Source of the DNA: a virus
Reading direction: 5' to 3' (one strand)
IMG/VR virus record: IMGVR_UViG_3300047319_001248
Span: 1 to 31,848 of that record
DNA length: 31,848 bases
Shown: positions 22,507 through 28,138 of the stretch, one piece after another
Layout: every line of letters begins with the position of its first letter
Position numbering within the stretch: position 1 is the stretch's first letter
Made by a program: the position numbers and the translations under genes
Notes under the pieces: generated by a model
The model's input: only the letters and a program-made list of their open reading frames with translations
Databases searched by the model: none
What the model was told of the DNA's origin: nothing

Positions 22507-22702
22507 CTTTAATTTCCTTATTGCAGTCTGGGCAAACTGTGATACCAAGTTTGGTATAACACTCTTTGTGCTCGCAATAGTTTTCAATCATGGATTGGAT
22601 TTTAAATAATAAATCTACATCCCTATCCCTATCTTTTTGTATCATTTCTTTCTGTAGATACCATCTTAGCCTTTCAAGCTCTTCTTTCGTGAAGTCATTC
22701 AT
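22493..22702 (-). CDS. MNDFTK-family protein 3 with Cys knuckle (69 aa)
   Basis: Start ATG 22702 shares a base with the preceding stop (TAATG). The N-terminus MNDFTKEELERLRWYLQKEM is homologous to two genes just upstream (MVNDFTKKELKKFL, MNDFTKDELLSLL). The C-terminus has ENYCEHKECYTKLG and VCPDCNKEIKDENQ: a CxxH...C...CxxC arrangement able to bind zinc. Third of three tandem paralogues. Function unknown. Confidence 0.65.
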   Translation of the reverse strand: MNDFTKEELERLRWYLQKEMIQKDRDRDVDLLFKIQSMIENYCEHKECYTKLGITVCPDCNKEIKDENQ

Positions 22703-22884
22703 TATTGTACGTGCCCACATTTTTCACAATGCCAAGCTTCTATTACTTTGGCGTCATAGTTATTAATTAGGAATTGAAGTTTGCTGACTAATTCAAATGA
22801 TTGCTCAATAGACAATTTCCTGGATTCACCTCTAATTAAACTCAAAAATTTCTTAAGCTCTTTTTTCGTGAAGTCATTCACCAT
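22702..22884 (-). CDS. MNDFTK-family protein 2 with CxxC end (60 aa)
   Basis: I choose ATG 22884 (MVNDFTKKELKKFLSLIRGE); GTG 22881, which overlaps the upstream stop as GTGA, would give the same start as the paralogues. A helical body (SFELVSKLQFLINNYDAKVI) is followed by WHCEKCGHVQ, a half zinc knuckle. Compared with its neighbours the C-terminal part is short, as if the knuckle were cut. Second of three tandem copies. Confidence 0.65.
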   Translation of the reverse strand: MVNDFTKKELKKFLSLIRGESRKLSIEQSFELVSKLQFLINNYDAKVIEAWHCEKCGHVQ

Positions 22885-23168
22885 AAAATCCTTTTGCATT
22901 TAGTGCATATCGGAACTGACGCGACTCCTGGATTGTATTTATAGGGAATATGTTCGCAATCATCTTTATTTTCTACCGAAGGATACATCTCTGAAAATTC
23001 CTCTTTTGTTATTGGTTTCATATAACAAAAACCATGACCATCAGGGGCTAAGATGCTCTGTAATTTAAATTTCAAATTATCTAAATCAGCACATGCACCG
23101 AAGTCAATTTCTGCTAGGCAAACACATTTTAGCAGAGATAGTAATTCATCCTTGGTGAAGTCATTCAT
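22878..23168 (-). CDS. MNDFTK-family protein 1 with C-terminal zinc knuckle (96 aa)
   Basis: Starts at ATG 23168. N-terminus MNDFTKDELLSLLKCVCLAE, a middle LDNLKFKLQSILAPDGHGFC, then an acidic linker and a CxHx..CxxC end (DDCEHIPYKYNPGVASVPIC, TKCKRILW). The DNA at the start (GTGAAGTCATTCA on the plus strand) is repeated at the starts of the two paralogues, so the copies arose by tandem duplication. Probably a small zinc-binding regulator; partner unknown. Confidence 0.65.
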   Translation of the reverse strand: MNDFTKDELLSLLKCVCLAEIDFGACADLDNLKFKLQSILAPDGHGFCYMKPITKEEFSEMYPSVENKDDCEHIPYKYNPGVASVPICTKCKRILW

Positions 23169-23220
23169 CTTTCAATTCACTATTATCATAAACTGTTTCT
23201 TCTTCTTTGAAGTAGTTCAT
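23161..23220 (-). CDS. Possible 19-residue linking ORF
   Basis: ATG 23220 overlaps the stop of the upstream gene (ATGA), and the TGA at 23163-23161 overlaps the next start region. The product would be MNYFKEEETVYDNSELKDE. Without it there would be a 48-base gap in an otherwise tightly overlapped array, so it may be translated to carry ribosomes across. Weakly supported. Confidence 0.25.
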   Translation of the reverse strand: MNYFKEEETVYDNSELKDE

Positions 23221-23450
23221 CCATTTCTTTCCATTTCTTTCCATTTAGCCTCTAGATACTTTCTCATACATGCTATCCCACAAAAATGCATAGGGGTTTC
23301 TATTTGTGGAAGAATATTCATATCGGTAACAGCGCCACTACGAGATGGAATTCTTTCAGATTTAATGGTAATTCGATAATCTATAGAGTTATAGCTTCTA
23401 TACAAATCGGTGTCACAATTATCGCAGCGACATGATATTATTGTGGTCAT
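23217..23450 (-). CDS. Zinc-ribbon-like protein, DYRI family copy 2 (77 aa)
   Basis: Start ATG 23450 overlaps the preceding stop (TGATG). MTTIISCRCDNCDTDLYRSY, NSIDYRITIKSERIPSRSGA and PMHFCGIACMRKYLEAKWKE give a four-Cys set (CxCxxC ... CxxxC) that could hold one zinc. It is homologous to the gene at 24,672-24,926, with conserved CDxCxxDLxxSxNxIDYRI...ERI and HFC...CMR..EpKWK. Small FCSxxCM-type knuckles are common in phage early genes. Function unknown. Confidence 0.7.
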   Translation of the reverse strand: MTTIISCRCDNCDTDLYRSYNSIDYRITIKSERIPSRSGAVTDMNILPQIETPMHFCGIACMRKYLEAKWKEMERNG

Positions 23451-23629
23451 CAATAAAACTCTCCACGCAATTCCCTAGAAAACAAGAGGACAATAATTGC
23501 CACCGCTATACAATGTATTACATGTTGAAAATAAGATTTAAAATCCTGATTGAATAAAATATCTAGGCATAATAAAAGGCTTAAAATGATTATGAAGCCT
23601 CCACTTACGCATTTATTTCTTCTGTTCAT
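23450..23629 (-). CDS. Small two-pass membrane protein (59 aa)
   Basis: ATG 23629 overlaps the preceding stop (ATGA) and its TGA overlaps the next start (TGATG). The product MNRRNKCVSGGFIIILSLLL, CLDILFNQDFKSYFQHVIHC, IAVAIIVLLFSRELRGEFY has a basic N-terminus and two hydrophobic segments (~11-26 and ~38-50) with a short loop. The only clear membrane protein in the early array; could act in superinfection exclusion, holin-type control or host membrane effects. Confidence 0.6.
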   Translation of the reverse strand: MNRRNKCVSGGFIIILSLLLCLDILFNQDFKSYFQHVIHCIAVAIIVLLFSRELRGEFY

Positions 23630-23799
23630 CTATAAAACTCTCCGCAGTGCTTGCATTCTTTAGGGCAGCTACATTCTGCCTTACAACTAACATCAGTAGG
23701 CTCGTGAATACATGATTCCAAGGTTAATAAGTCTACCGCATGGTCTATTAATGACTGCGCTTCTTTTAAATGAGCATATGCTATCTCTGTTGCGTTCAT
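23626..23799 (-). CDS. Small Cys-rich C-terminal protein (57 aa)
   Basis: ATG 23799 abuts the stop of the upstream gene directly. N-terminal helix MNATEIAYAHLKEAQSLIDH AVDLL is followed by six Cys in the last 28 residues (ESCIHEP, DVSCKAECSCPKECKHCGEF, YR), probably a zinc site. The end ECKHCGEFYR resembles KCKKCGVLYR at the end of the gene before it, so the two share a swapped C-terminus. Function unknown. Confidence 0.6.
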   Translation of the reverse strand: MNATEIAYAHLKEAQSLIDHAVDLLTLESCIHEPTDVSCKAECSCPKECKHCGEFYR

Positions 23800-24369
23800 C
23801 TATAAAATCATCCTGTAAAGAACTCCGCATTTTTTGCATTTCCATTCACAAGGACCATGTAATCCTTCGGGTAATTTTAATTCGCCATCGCTTTCATGCT
23901 GGCATTCATTTAACAAGTACGCAGTTTTACTTATTATGCCTACTGACTGTAATGACTTCCAATATTCAATCTGAGCTTCGATTAAAGCGTCACTGGATGG
24001 GTAAAGCTGAGATTCAAGCCACCATTCAAGTGTTTGTCCCTTCTGATATACATATTCATTAGTTTGCACTTCTCTGTCGCCAATTTTAAAACATGAAACC
24101 TCATCATCTGTATTAATATGCCACACCTCTTGACCAACTTCATACTTAGGATTTGGCTTCTCTGACTGCGTTAATTCGGTTAGCTTGGCGATTAAGTCGT
24201 CTATAAGATAGGGCGACTCATTTTTTGAGGAGCTCGTATTCCAGTAAAATTTTAATTCTGGGGAAAACTTTTGGCATGAATATAGAATTTCTATTGAGCA
24301 AGAATAACCCATAAGACAATATTTCTCTGAGAGCTCATGAGCGGTCTTTAGCTTATCGTAGTCAATCAT
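23800..24369 (-). CDS. Hypothetical early phage protein with C-terminal zinc knuckle (189 aa)
   Basis: Start ATG 24369 overlaps the preceding stop (ATGA). N-terminus MIDYDKLKTAHELSEKYCLM is shared with the small gene at 24,514-24,675 (MIDYDKLFYWLG). Middle segments YEVGQEVWHINTDDEVSCFK, QTLEWWLESQLYPSSDALIE and EYWKSLQ are of a type seen in phage accessory genes, where an SH3-like VGQEVW strand is followed by a short helix. The end CQHESD..., GPCEWKCKKCGVLYRMIL is a Cys/His knuckle. Largest gene of the array. Role unknown. Confidence 0.7.
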   Translation of the reverse strand: MIDYDKLKTAHELSEKYCLMGYSCSIEILYSCQKFSPELKFYWNTSSSKNESPYLIDDLIAKLTELTQSEKPNPKYEVGQEVWHINTDDEVSCFKIGDREVQTNEYVYQKGQTLEWWLESQLYPSSDALIEAQIEYWKSLQSVGIISKTAYLLNECQHESDGELKLPEGLHGPCEWKCKKCGVLYRMIL

Positions 24370-24521
24370 TTATTATTCCAAGGAGTTGGAAATAGCCACG
24401 CCATTATGTTATCTGCAATATATTCATTCTGTCTTTCAGATAAACCTAAATCCAATTTAACTTCATAAGTTTTTGGATCGTTTTCTTCGGTAGCTGGTTT
24501 CAATTCTTTCTCGTCAATCAT
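24366..24521 (-). CDS. Small acidic hypothetical protein (51 aa)
   Basis: ATG 24521 lies eight bases inside the preceding gene and its stop overlaps the next start (ATGA). MIDEKELKPATEENDPKTYE, VKLDLGLSERQNEYIADNIM, AWLFPTPWNNK is acidic at first and ends in an aromatic patch. The MID(E/Y)-K start echoes the MIDYDKL genes beside it. Not recognised. Confidence 0.55.
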   Translation of the reverse strand: MIDEKELKPATEENDPKTYEVKLDLGLSERQNEYIADNIMAWLFPTPWNNK

Positions 24522-24675
24522 TACTAATAACTTGTAGGAGTTTAATTTGAGAAATCAGCGCCTCGTAAGCTTTAATGGCTCCAAAGGCTCTATCATTTCC
24601 AGATGCTTCGTATAACATTTTCAAATCATCTAATTGACATCCAAGCCAATAAAAAAGCTTATCGTAGTCAATCAC
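24514..24675 (-). CDS. Small MIDYDKL-start protein (53 aa)
   Basis: GTG 24675 overlaps the preceding stop (GTGA). MIDYDKLFYWLGCQLDDLKM, LYEASGNDRAFGAIKAYEAL, ISQIKLLQVISND is helical. The first seven residues are identical to those of the 189-residue protein at 23,800-24,369, which marks a duplicated start region with a different body. Function unknown. Confidence 0.55.
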   Translation of the reverse strand: MIDYDKLFYWLGCQLDDLKMLYEASGNDRAFGAIKAYEALISQIKLLQVISND

Positions 24676-24926
24676 TCTTCACTCCTAGTCGCATAGTGTT
24701 TTCTAAGTTCTTCTCTTTTCCACTTAGGCTCAAAGTGCTCCCTCATGCATCCTAAAGAACAAAAGTGCAGACTATTCTCTATGGGCGGAGGTGCTTCATT
24801 AGCCCCAAGAACATTATATGAGCTGATTCTTTCTGCCTGTACAGCTATTCGATAATCTATGCGGTTCCGAGAAATTGATAAGTCTCTACCACAATAATCA
24901 CAAAGGCATTGCAATCTTATAGACAT
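24672..24926 (-). CDS. Zinc-ribbon-like protein, DYRI family copy 1 (84 aa)
   Basis: I use ATG 24926 because the protein then matches its paralogue at 23,217-23,450 end to end; the frame is also open upstream to an ATG at 25,034, but those 36 residues run through a hairpin-rich segment and have no counterpart. MSIRLQCLCDYCGRDLSISR, NRIDYRIAVQAERISSYNVL and LHFCSLGCMREHFEPKWKRE carry the Cys set CxCxxC...CxxxC. Likely a small zinc protein of early phage function; partner not known. Confidence 0.7.
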   Translation of the reverse strand: MSIRLQCLCDYCGRDLSISRNRIDYRIAVQAERISSYNVLGANEAPPPIENSLHFCSLGCMREHFEPKWKREELRKHYATRSEE

Positions 24927-25059
24927 ATTTAATCCTAAATTATTTAATGACGGGCTTTCACCGTCTCCGATCCCTTGTACTGCCGACCTTGCAGAGCACA
25001 ACATTATGGCAAGGTGCTGCGGCCTCTCAACCATTAACCATGGCTGATTGAGTTCTTTA
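24927..25059 (-). other. Hairpin-rich gap inside the early array
   Basis: 133 bases, richer in G+C than the flanks. On the minus strand a GACGG-TGAAAGC-CCGTC hairpin (5-bp stem, seven-base loop) is directly followed by ATTAA, which can pair with an upstream TTAAT, the same stem-on-hairpin order as in the candidate RNA at 22,192-22,340 but with a weak closing stem. ACCTTGC/GCAAGGT and AGCAC/GTGCT are two further, mutually exclusive pairs. The frame of the downstream gene is open through it, so coding use cannot be excluded. Confidence 0.35.
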
Positions 25060-25386
25060 TTAATCTTTACACCCGTGTTTTACCCACTCGACAGCTGTTT
25101 TATGGCCTTCTTCGGCCTCTGCCCAGGTTGAATATCTATCAATATAAAGCTCATTACCATAGTTGTCACCATGGAAGACCATAGTTTCAAATAATAAAGG
25201 AAGACCTTTATCAGAGAATCTATGGTCTATGCCGAGCCAGACGGTTGAAACCCTATAACCATCTACATCAATATCAGCTATATGTTTACTATCATTTTGA
25301 TACATATCGTTTCTTTGATCACCCCATTCTTGCAAAGTAGAAGGGCGCGTGGAATGGTCATCGTTTAGATAATAATATTCACTCAT
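25060..25386 (-). CDS. Phage protein of the DGYRVSTVWLG...GH..AVEWV family (108 aa)
   Basis: I use ATG 25386; a GTG four codons upstream overlaps the previous gene. Sequences MSEYYYLNDDHSTRPSTLQE, DIDVDGYRVSTVWLGIDHRF, LPLLFETMVFHGDN and YSTWAEAEEGHKTAVEWVKH are those of a family found in many phages and prophages, always of unknown function: a small beta-sheet protein with a conserved 'RVSTVWLGiDH', 'LFETMVF' and 'STWaEAeeGHk.AVewV'. A truncated copy of its C-terminus lies just upstream at 25,558-25,629. Soluble; no catalytic motif. Confidence 0.8.
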   Translation of the reverse strand: MSEYYYLNDDHSTRPSTLQEWGDQRNDMYQNDSKHIADIDVDGYRVSTVWLGIDHRFSDKGLPLLFETMVFHGDNYGNELYIDRYSTWAEAEEGHKTAVEWVKHGCKD

Positions 25387-25388
25387 CT

Positions 25389-25565
25389 TTAATTCCACCC
25401 TTCAAGTACTGATCGAATTGATTTACATCGACTACACCAAAATAATGTAGGGAATAGTTGAATGGGTTGGCCATTTAAGCCTTTAGCTATCTCATAACCA
25501 CTAAATTTGTGGCCTATAATATTTTTACAGATAAATTGTTTTAATCTTGATCTTGTATTACTCAT
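25389..25565 (-). CDS. Small hypothetical protein with CxxC (58 aa)
   Basis: ATG 25565 has AAGGAAG in front and overlaps the stop of the truncated gene copy by eight bases. MSNTRSRLKQFICKNIIGHK, FSGYEIAKGLNGQPIQLFPT, LFWCSRCKSIRSVLEGWN is basic at first and ends in a WCSRCKSI knuckle. A further example of the array's short proteins with a CxxC near the end. Not recognised. Confidence 0.6.
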   Translation of the reverse strand: MSNTRSRLKQFICKNIIGHKFSGYEIAKGLNGQPIQLFPTLFWCSRCKSIRSVLEGWN

Positions 25566-25629
25566 CTTCCTTGCGCCCATCTTTCACCCATTGCACAGCT
25601 TTCTTATGGCCTTCTACTGCTTCATATCT
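25558..25629 (-). pseudogene. Truncated C-terminal copy of the GH..AVEWV gene
   Basis: The last 23 codons before a TAA at 25560-25558 read RYEAVEGHKKAVQWVKDGRK then EDE, clearly homologous to the end of the gene at 25,060-25,386 (EAEEGHKTAVEWVKHGCKD). Upstream the frame stays open to ~25,743 but the sequence is unrelated and has no good start, so the gene has lost its first ~85 residues, replaced by a GC-richer non-coding block. Confidence 0.65.
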
Positions 25630-25742
25630 GATAACCTCAGATAGAGCGCAGGCCAAGCCTTTGCTCAACTCCTTCCGCCATTGGTGGATGAGATAAGTGC
25701 GCCACTTAAGATAAGAACCACAGCGCAGCCTTATCTCTTTTT
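25625..25742 (+). ncRNA. Candidate plus-strand small RNA
   Basis: A series of hairpins on the plus strand: TATCTGA-TAACC-TCAGATA (25625-25643), AGGC-CAA-GCCT (25650-25660), CCGCC-ATT-GGTGG (about 25676-25687) and a long terminal stem ending in TTTTT (25690-25742). The series, ending in a rho-independent terminator, is the layout of a small RNA gene, partly antisense to the truncated gene copy. No promoter is clear. It might instead be a remnant of a mobile or replication element. Confidence 0.4.
25690..25742 (+). terminator. Rho-independent terminator, plus strand
   Basis: GAGATAAG-TGCGC (25690-25702) pairs with GCGCA-GC-CTTATCTC (25723-25737), 13 pairs with a two-base bulge, followed by five T. 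The loop itself holds CTTA-AGA-TAAG. Good form for a plus-strand terminator; the minus strand has no T run after the stem. Confidence 0.65.
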
Positions 25743-25743
25743 G

Positions 25744-25963
25744 CTAGCGAACGACTGTGGCGCAAGCCGTTTGTTTGGCGAGGACGTTATGTTCAGCAAT
25801 TCCAGAGGATATTATCCCCATCAGCTGTGTTGCCATTACCGTCCTCATAAATCTGGGAATGTCGTAACAAACCCGAGTACTCCTTCTACGCCATGGTAGA
25901 TGAGCTAAAAGTAACCCGCACGATTTGAGCTTGAAATAGGGTTCAGAGGCTTGGCGGGCTTAT
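25744..25963. other. Non-coding rod-like inverted repeat block
   Basis: No gene is supported. GTTTGTT (25769-25775) pairs with AACAAAC (25866-25872), GAGGACG (25780-25786) with CGTCCTC (25840-25846), and GGAT-ATT-ATCC (25808-25818) forms an apical hairpin. The element ACTCCTTC..GCCAT..GGT.GATGAG occurs twice, at 25,668 and 25,879, 211 bases apart, each around its own hairpin. Could be an RNA, an origin or an insertion footprint. Confidence 0.4.
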
Positions 25964-26347
25964 TCAATAATCCTTCCTATTTTTGTTATCCATCTCTTGA
26001 TAACGTTTTTTGGTATCTTCATCAACTTCTGAATTAATTCCAAACCTATCATTTATTGAATCTCTCTCCCGCCACCTTGCTCTTGTTTTCAACCAAAACA
26101 TCATGGCCGTCAAATCGTCACCATCTGTAGCTCTTTTGAATAACTTAGCAGCTACTTTTGCATTAGCGCGTAAAACACTATTATCCAGTTCATCCCGATA
26201 GTATTTAGCTAAAGTGTCAACACAAATACCAATGTGTGCCGCTATCTCTTCTTGAGTATTACCAAAACTTGTCAGCGCCCCAACCTCTCCGCGTGTTTTT
26301 TCAGTTGGATGGTGTGGCGCTGATAAACCAGATTTAGGAGTCGCCAT
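25964..26347 (-). CDS. Small-terminase-like HTH protein (127 aa)
   Basis: Starts at ATG 26347 and overlaps the methyltransferase gene by 14 bases. The N-terminus (HPTEKTRGEVGALTSFGNTQ, EEIAAHIGICVDTLAKYYRD) is a helix-turn-helix, and LDNSVLRANAKVAAKLFKRA, DLTAMMFWLKTRARWRERDS follow as a helical pair. This order (EKTR..V..L...G....IA..IGI...TL.K.Y..EL......AN..VA..L...A.......A..FWLKTR..W.E) is a family I know from phages, usually encoded just before large terminases and often called small terminase or DNA-packaging. Here ~5 kb of other genes separates it from the large subunit. A packaging or gene-regulatory role is likely. Confidence 0.7.
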   Translation of the reverse strand: MATPKSGLSAPHHPTEKTRGEVGALTSFGNTQEEIAAHIGICVDTLAKYYRDELDNSVLRANAKVAAKLFKRATDGDDLTAMMFWLKTRARWRERDSINDRFGINSEVDEDTKKRYQEMDNKNRKDY

Positions 26348-27590
26348 TTTGTGTCTCTCTTACGGCCTTCTTGCCGCTATAGTTTTCATATCGTTTGATT
26401 ATAACATCGCAATACTTTGGGTCTAGTTCCATCATGAAGCATTTTCGTTTTAATTTCTCGCATGCGATTAGGGTTGAACCTGAGCCTCCGAACAGGTCTG
26501 TTATTACATCATCTTTGTTACTAGCGTGCCTAATGGCTCTTTCAACTAATTCAATGGGCTTTGCTGTTGCGTGATCGTCATTTTTCCCCATTACTCGCTG
26601 TATATGCCACACATCAGAATACTCTCGATCGCCTTGATGCGTATTTAATTTTGGCTTACCTTTTTTGCAAACATTTATTAACTCATAGGTATATTTATAA
26701 TCACTACCAAGACCATGAACTATTTTATCCCAAACAATAATATTAGAACGATGGAAGCCTGAAGATTTTATATGCGGAATTAACTCATGATTTCTACGCC
26801 AATCTAAACAAATATAAGCTATCGAGTTATCTTTCATTAACGACCAATAAGAAGATACAAATGACGACATAAAATCTTGCCATTCGTCATTTGTATATGA
26901 ATCATTAAACATATGGCTCAGCCAGGCTGAGCCTTTTTTATTTCCTTTCCATAACCCACCAGATCCCTTTTGAGATTCTGATGTCATGCCTGTATTGTAA
27001 GGAGGATCAGTAAACACCATATCAGCCTTAGCACCATTCATTAATCTTTCAACCGCATCAATCGACGTGCAATCACCACATATAAGCCTATGCTCACCAA
27101 GAAACCAAACATCACCAAGCTTTGTAATGGATTCTTCCGGCACCTCTGGGCATTCGTCCTCACCACAAAACACCTCCGGAAGCTCATCTGGGAATATCTC
27201 GCATAATTCCTCAAGTCCAAAACCTGTAAGCTCTATATCAAAATCGTGTTCCTTAAGAAAATCAAATTGTCCGCGCAAAATATCTAAATCCCAACCAGCG
27301 TCTAACGCAATCTTATTATCAGCAATAACTAGGGCAGATTTTTGTGCCTTTGAAAGACCTGGTATAACCACACAAGGTACTTCATTTAATCCGGCAACAT
27401 TTGCTGCGTCTAGTCGTCCATGGCCCGCAATAATGACATTATTTTCATCGATTAAAAGTGGATTTGTAAATCCGAATTCTTTAATGGATCGAACTATTTT
27501 TTCGATTTGATCGAAGGTATGGGTTCTCGAATTATCCTTGTATTTGATTAAGTCATGAACACAAATGCTTTTATAGTCCCGAAGACTCAT
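26334..27590 (-). CDS. ParB-like / DNA (adenine or cytosine-N4) methyltransferase fusion (418 aa)
   Basis: Starts at ATG 27590. Residues ~1-100 are a ParB/Srx-type domain with IIAGHGRLDAAN (55-66) as the nucleotide-binding or nuclease motif. After a linker (130-160) comes an amino-methyltransferase: TDPPYNT (194-200, motif IV) followed by the target region and then LFGGSGSTLIACE (366-378, motif I), the order of beta-class enzymes. It would transfer a methyl group from S-adenosylmethionine to A-N6 or C-N4 in DNA. No partner endonuclease is nearby, so it may mask phage DNA from host restriction or mark it for packaging or regulation. Such fusions are frequent in phages next to terminase genes. 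Confidence 0.9.
   Translation of the reverse strand: MSLRDYKSICVHDLIKYKDNSRTHTFDQIEKIVRSIKEFGFTNPLLIDENNVIIAGHGRLDAANVAGLNEVPCVVIPGLSKAQKSALVIADNKIALDAGWDLDILRGQFDFLKEHDFDIELTGFGLEELCEIFPDELPEVFCGEDECPEVPEESITKLGDVWFLGEHRLICGDCTSIDAVERLMNGAKADMVFTDPPYNTGMTSESQKGSGGLWKGNKKGSAWLSHMFNDSYTNDEWQDFMSSFVSSYWSLMKDNSIAYICLDWRRNHELIPHIKSSGFHRSNIIVWDKIVHGLGSDYKYTYELINVCKKGKPKLNTHQGDREYSDVWHIQRVMGKNDDHATAKPIELVERAIRHASNKDDVITDLFGGSGSTLIACEKLKRKCFMMELDPKYCDVIIKRYENYSGKKAVRETQNGDS
26915..26939 (+). terminator. Intragenic terminator-like hairpin on plus strand
   Basis: GGCTCAGCC-A-GGCTGAGCC, a nine-base perfect inverted repeat, is followed by six T on the plus strand. It lies inside the methyltransferase gene, opposite the coding strand, where it codes for KKGSAWLS. 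It could stop antisense transcription, or be fortuitous. Confidence 0.5.
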
Positions 27591-27592
27591 GG

Positions 27593-27835
27593 CTATGTTC
27601 TCACATAAGCTTCTTCGAATATCTGAGTTGCTTCTTTTCTACTCAAATTCGATTCTTTCATAATGTCGTTTATAGCATCCCGATAGTCTTTGCTTCTTCT
27701 GTCAATCTTATCCAATTCAGGTGCTTTTATAGAGTCATTGTTTCTTGTATTTTCACACAGTTCGCAATTAGTCATCATCATGCCATTGCCTAAATATTTT
27801 CCATTACCGTTACATCTTATACATAATTTTTCCAT
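27593..27835 (-). CDS. DnaJ-type zinc-knuckle small protein (80 aa)
   Basis: Starts at ATG 27835 behind AAAGGGA. MEKLCIRCNGNGKYLGNGMM and MTNCELCENTR give CxxCxGxG...CxxC, one zinc site of the DnaJ cysteine-rich type, followed by a charged helical region (KAPELDKIDRRSKDYRDAIN, ESNLSRKEATQIFEEAYVRT). Such single-knuckle proteins are common in phage replication and control regions. It is upstream of the methyltransferase by two bases and shares an intergenic promoter region with the plus-strand gene at 27,934. Function unknown. Confidence 0.7.
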   Translation of the reverse strand: MEKLCIRCNGNGKYLGNGMMMTNCELCENTRNNDSIKAPELDKIDRRSKDYRDAINDIMKESNLSRKEATQIFEEAYVRT

Positions 27836-27933
27836 AAAAATCCCTTTAAATACAGCTATTCGCTATAATAACACAGAGTTTACATGTATAATAATTACCT
27901 GAATAGGATTTCCATTTTACAGGAGTAAATTGC
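27836..27933. promoter_or_regulatory. Divergent promoter region
   Basis: 98 bases between divergently read genes. TATAAT on the plus strand at 27,887-27,892 lies ~42 bases before the plus-strand start, which has a good AGGAG; TATTAT/TTATAG words face the other way near 27,865. No clear -35 boxes on either strand, so exact starts are uncertain. Confidence 0.4.
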
Positions 27934-28128
27934 ATGAATCATGTTTCCTCACTACTGCCCTACTTGTGGCAAATAATCTCTAAAAATCGAAAACGGTCCA
28001 TTAATGTCACCACTAAAAACCAAGAGGTTACCATAAGCATTTTATGCGGTAAACGCTGGAAGCGTTTTGTAAATACTGATGAGTCCATATTGTTAAACAA
28101 CCTAAGAAAATCCTTTCGACTTGCATAA
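27934..28128 (+). CDS. Plus-strand hypothetical protein (64 aa)
   Basis: Starts at ATG 27934 with AGGAG at ideal spacing. MNHVSSLLPYLWQIISKNRK, RSINVTTKNQEVTISILCGK, RWKRFVNTDESILLNNLRKS FRLA is basic with a beta centre; no motif recognised. It is the only gene in the early region on this strand, has its own ribosome site and a terminator ~10 bases after its stop, so it looks like a separately controlled insert (moron). Confidence 0.6.
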   Translation: MNHVSSLLPYLWQIISKNRKRSINVTTKNQEVTISILCGKRWKRFVNTDESILLNNLRKSFRLA

Positions 28129-28138
28129 TAAAATCCGG

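Noticed and set aside
24927-25034. N-terminal extension of the DYRI-family gene to an ATG at 25,034
   Set aside because: The extension has no counterpart in the paralogue and passes through hairpin-forming DNA; the start at 24,926 gives matching proteins. Not fully excluded.
25681-25899. 72-codon plus-strand frame through the non-coding block
   Set aside because: It runs straight through the terminator stem and the nested inverted repeats and has no ribosome site.
22192-25963. Hammerhead, twister or group I intron identity for the structured blocks
   Set aside because: I looked for CTGANGA...GAAA cores, twister loops and intron P7-like cores. A partial likeness to GGTGCAA-type loops of twister-sister exists, but the remaining core cannot be fitted.
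25744-25963. Integron attC site
   Set aside because: The GTTATG and AACAAAC words recall R sites, but no conserved GTTRRRY/RYYYAAC pair with the right stem order could be placed and no integrase is present.
26010-27510. Plus-strand frames opposite the methyltransferase and HTH genes
   Set aside because: Ser- and Pro-rich shadows of well-recognised genes, without ribosome sites.
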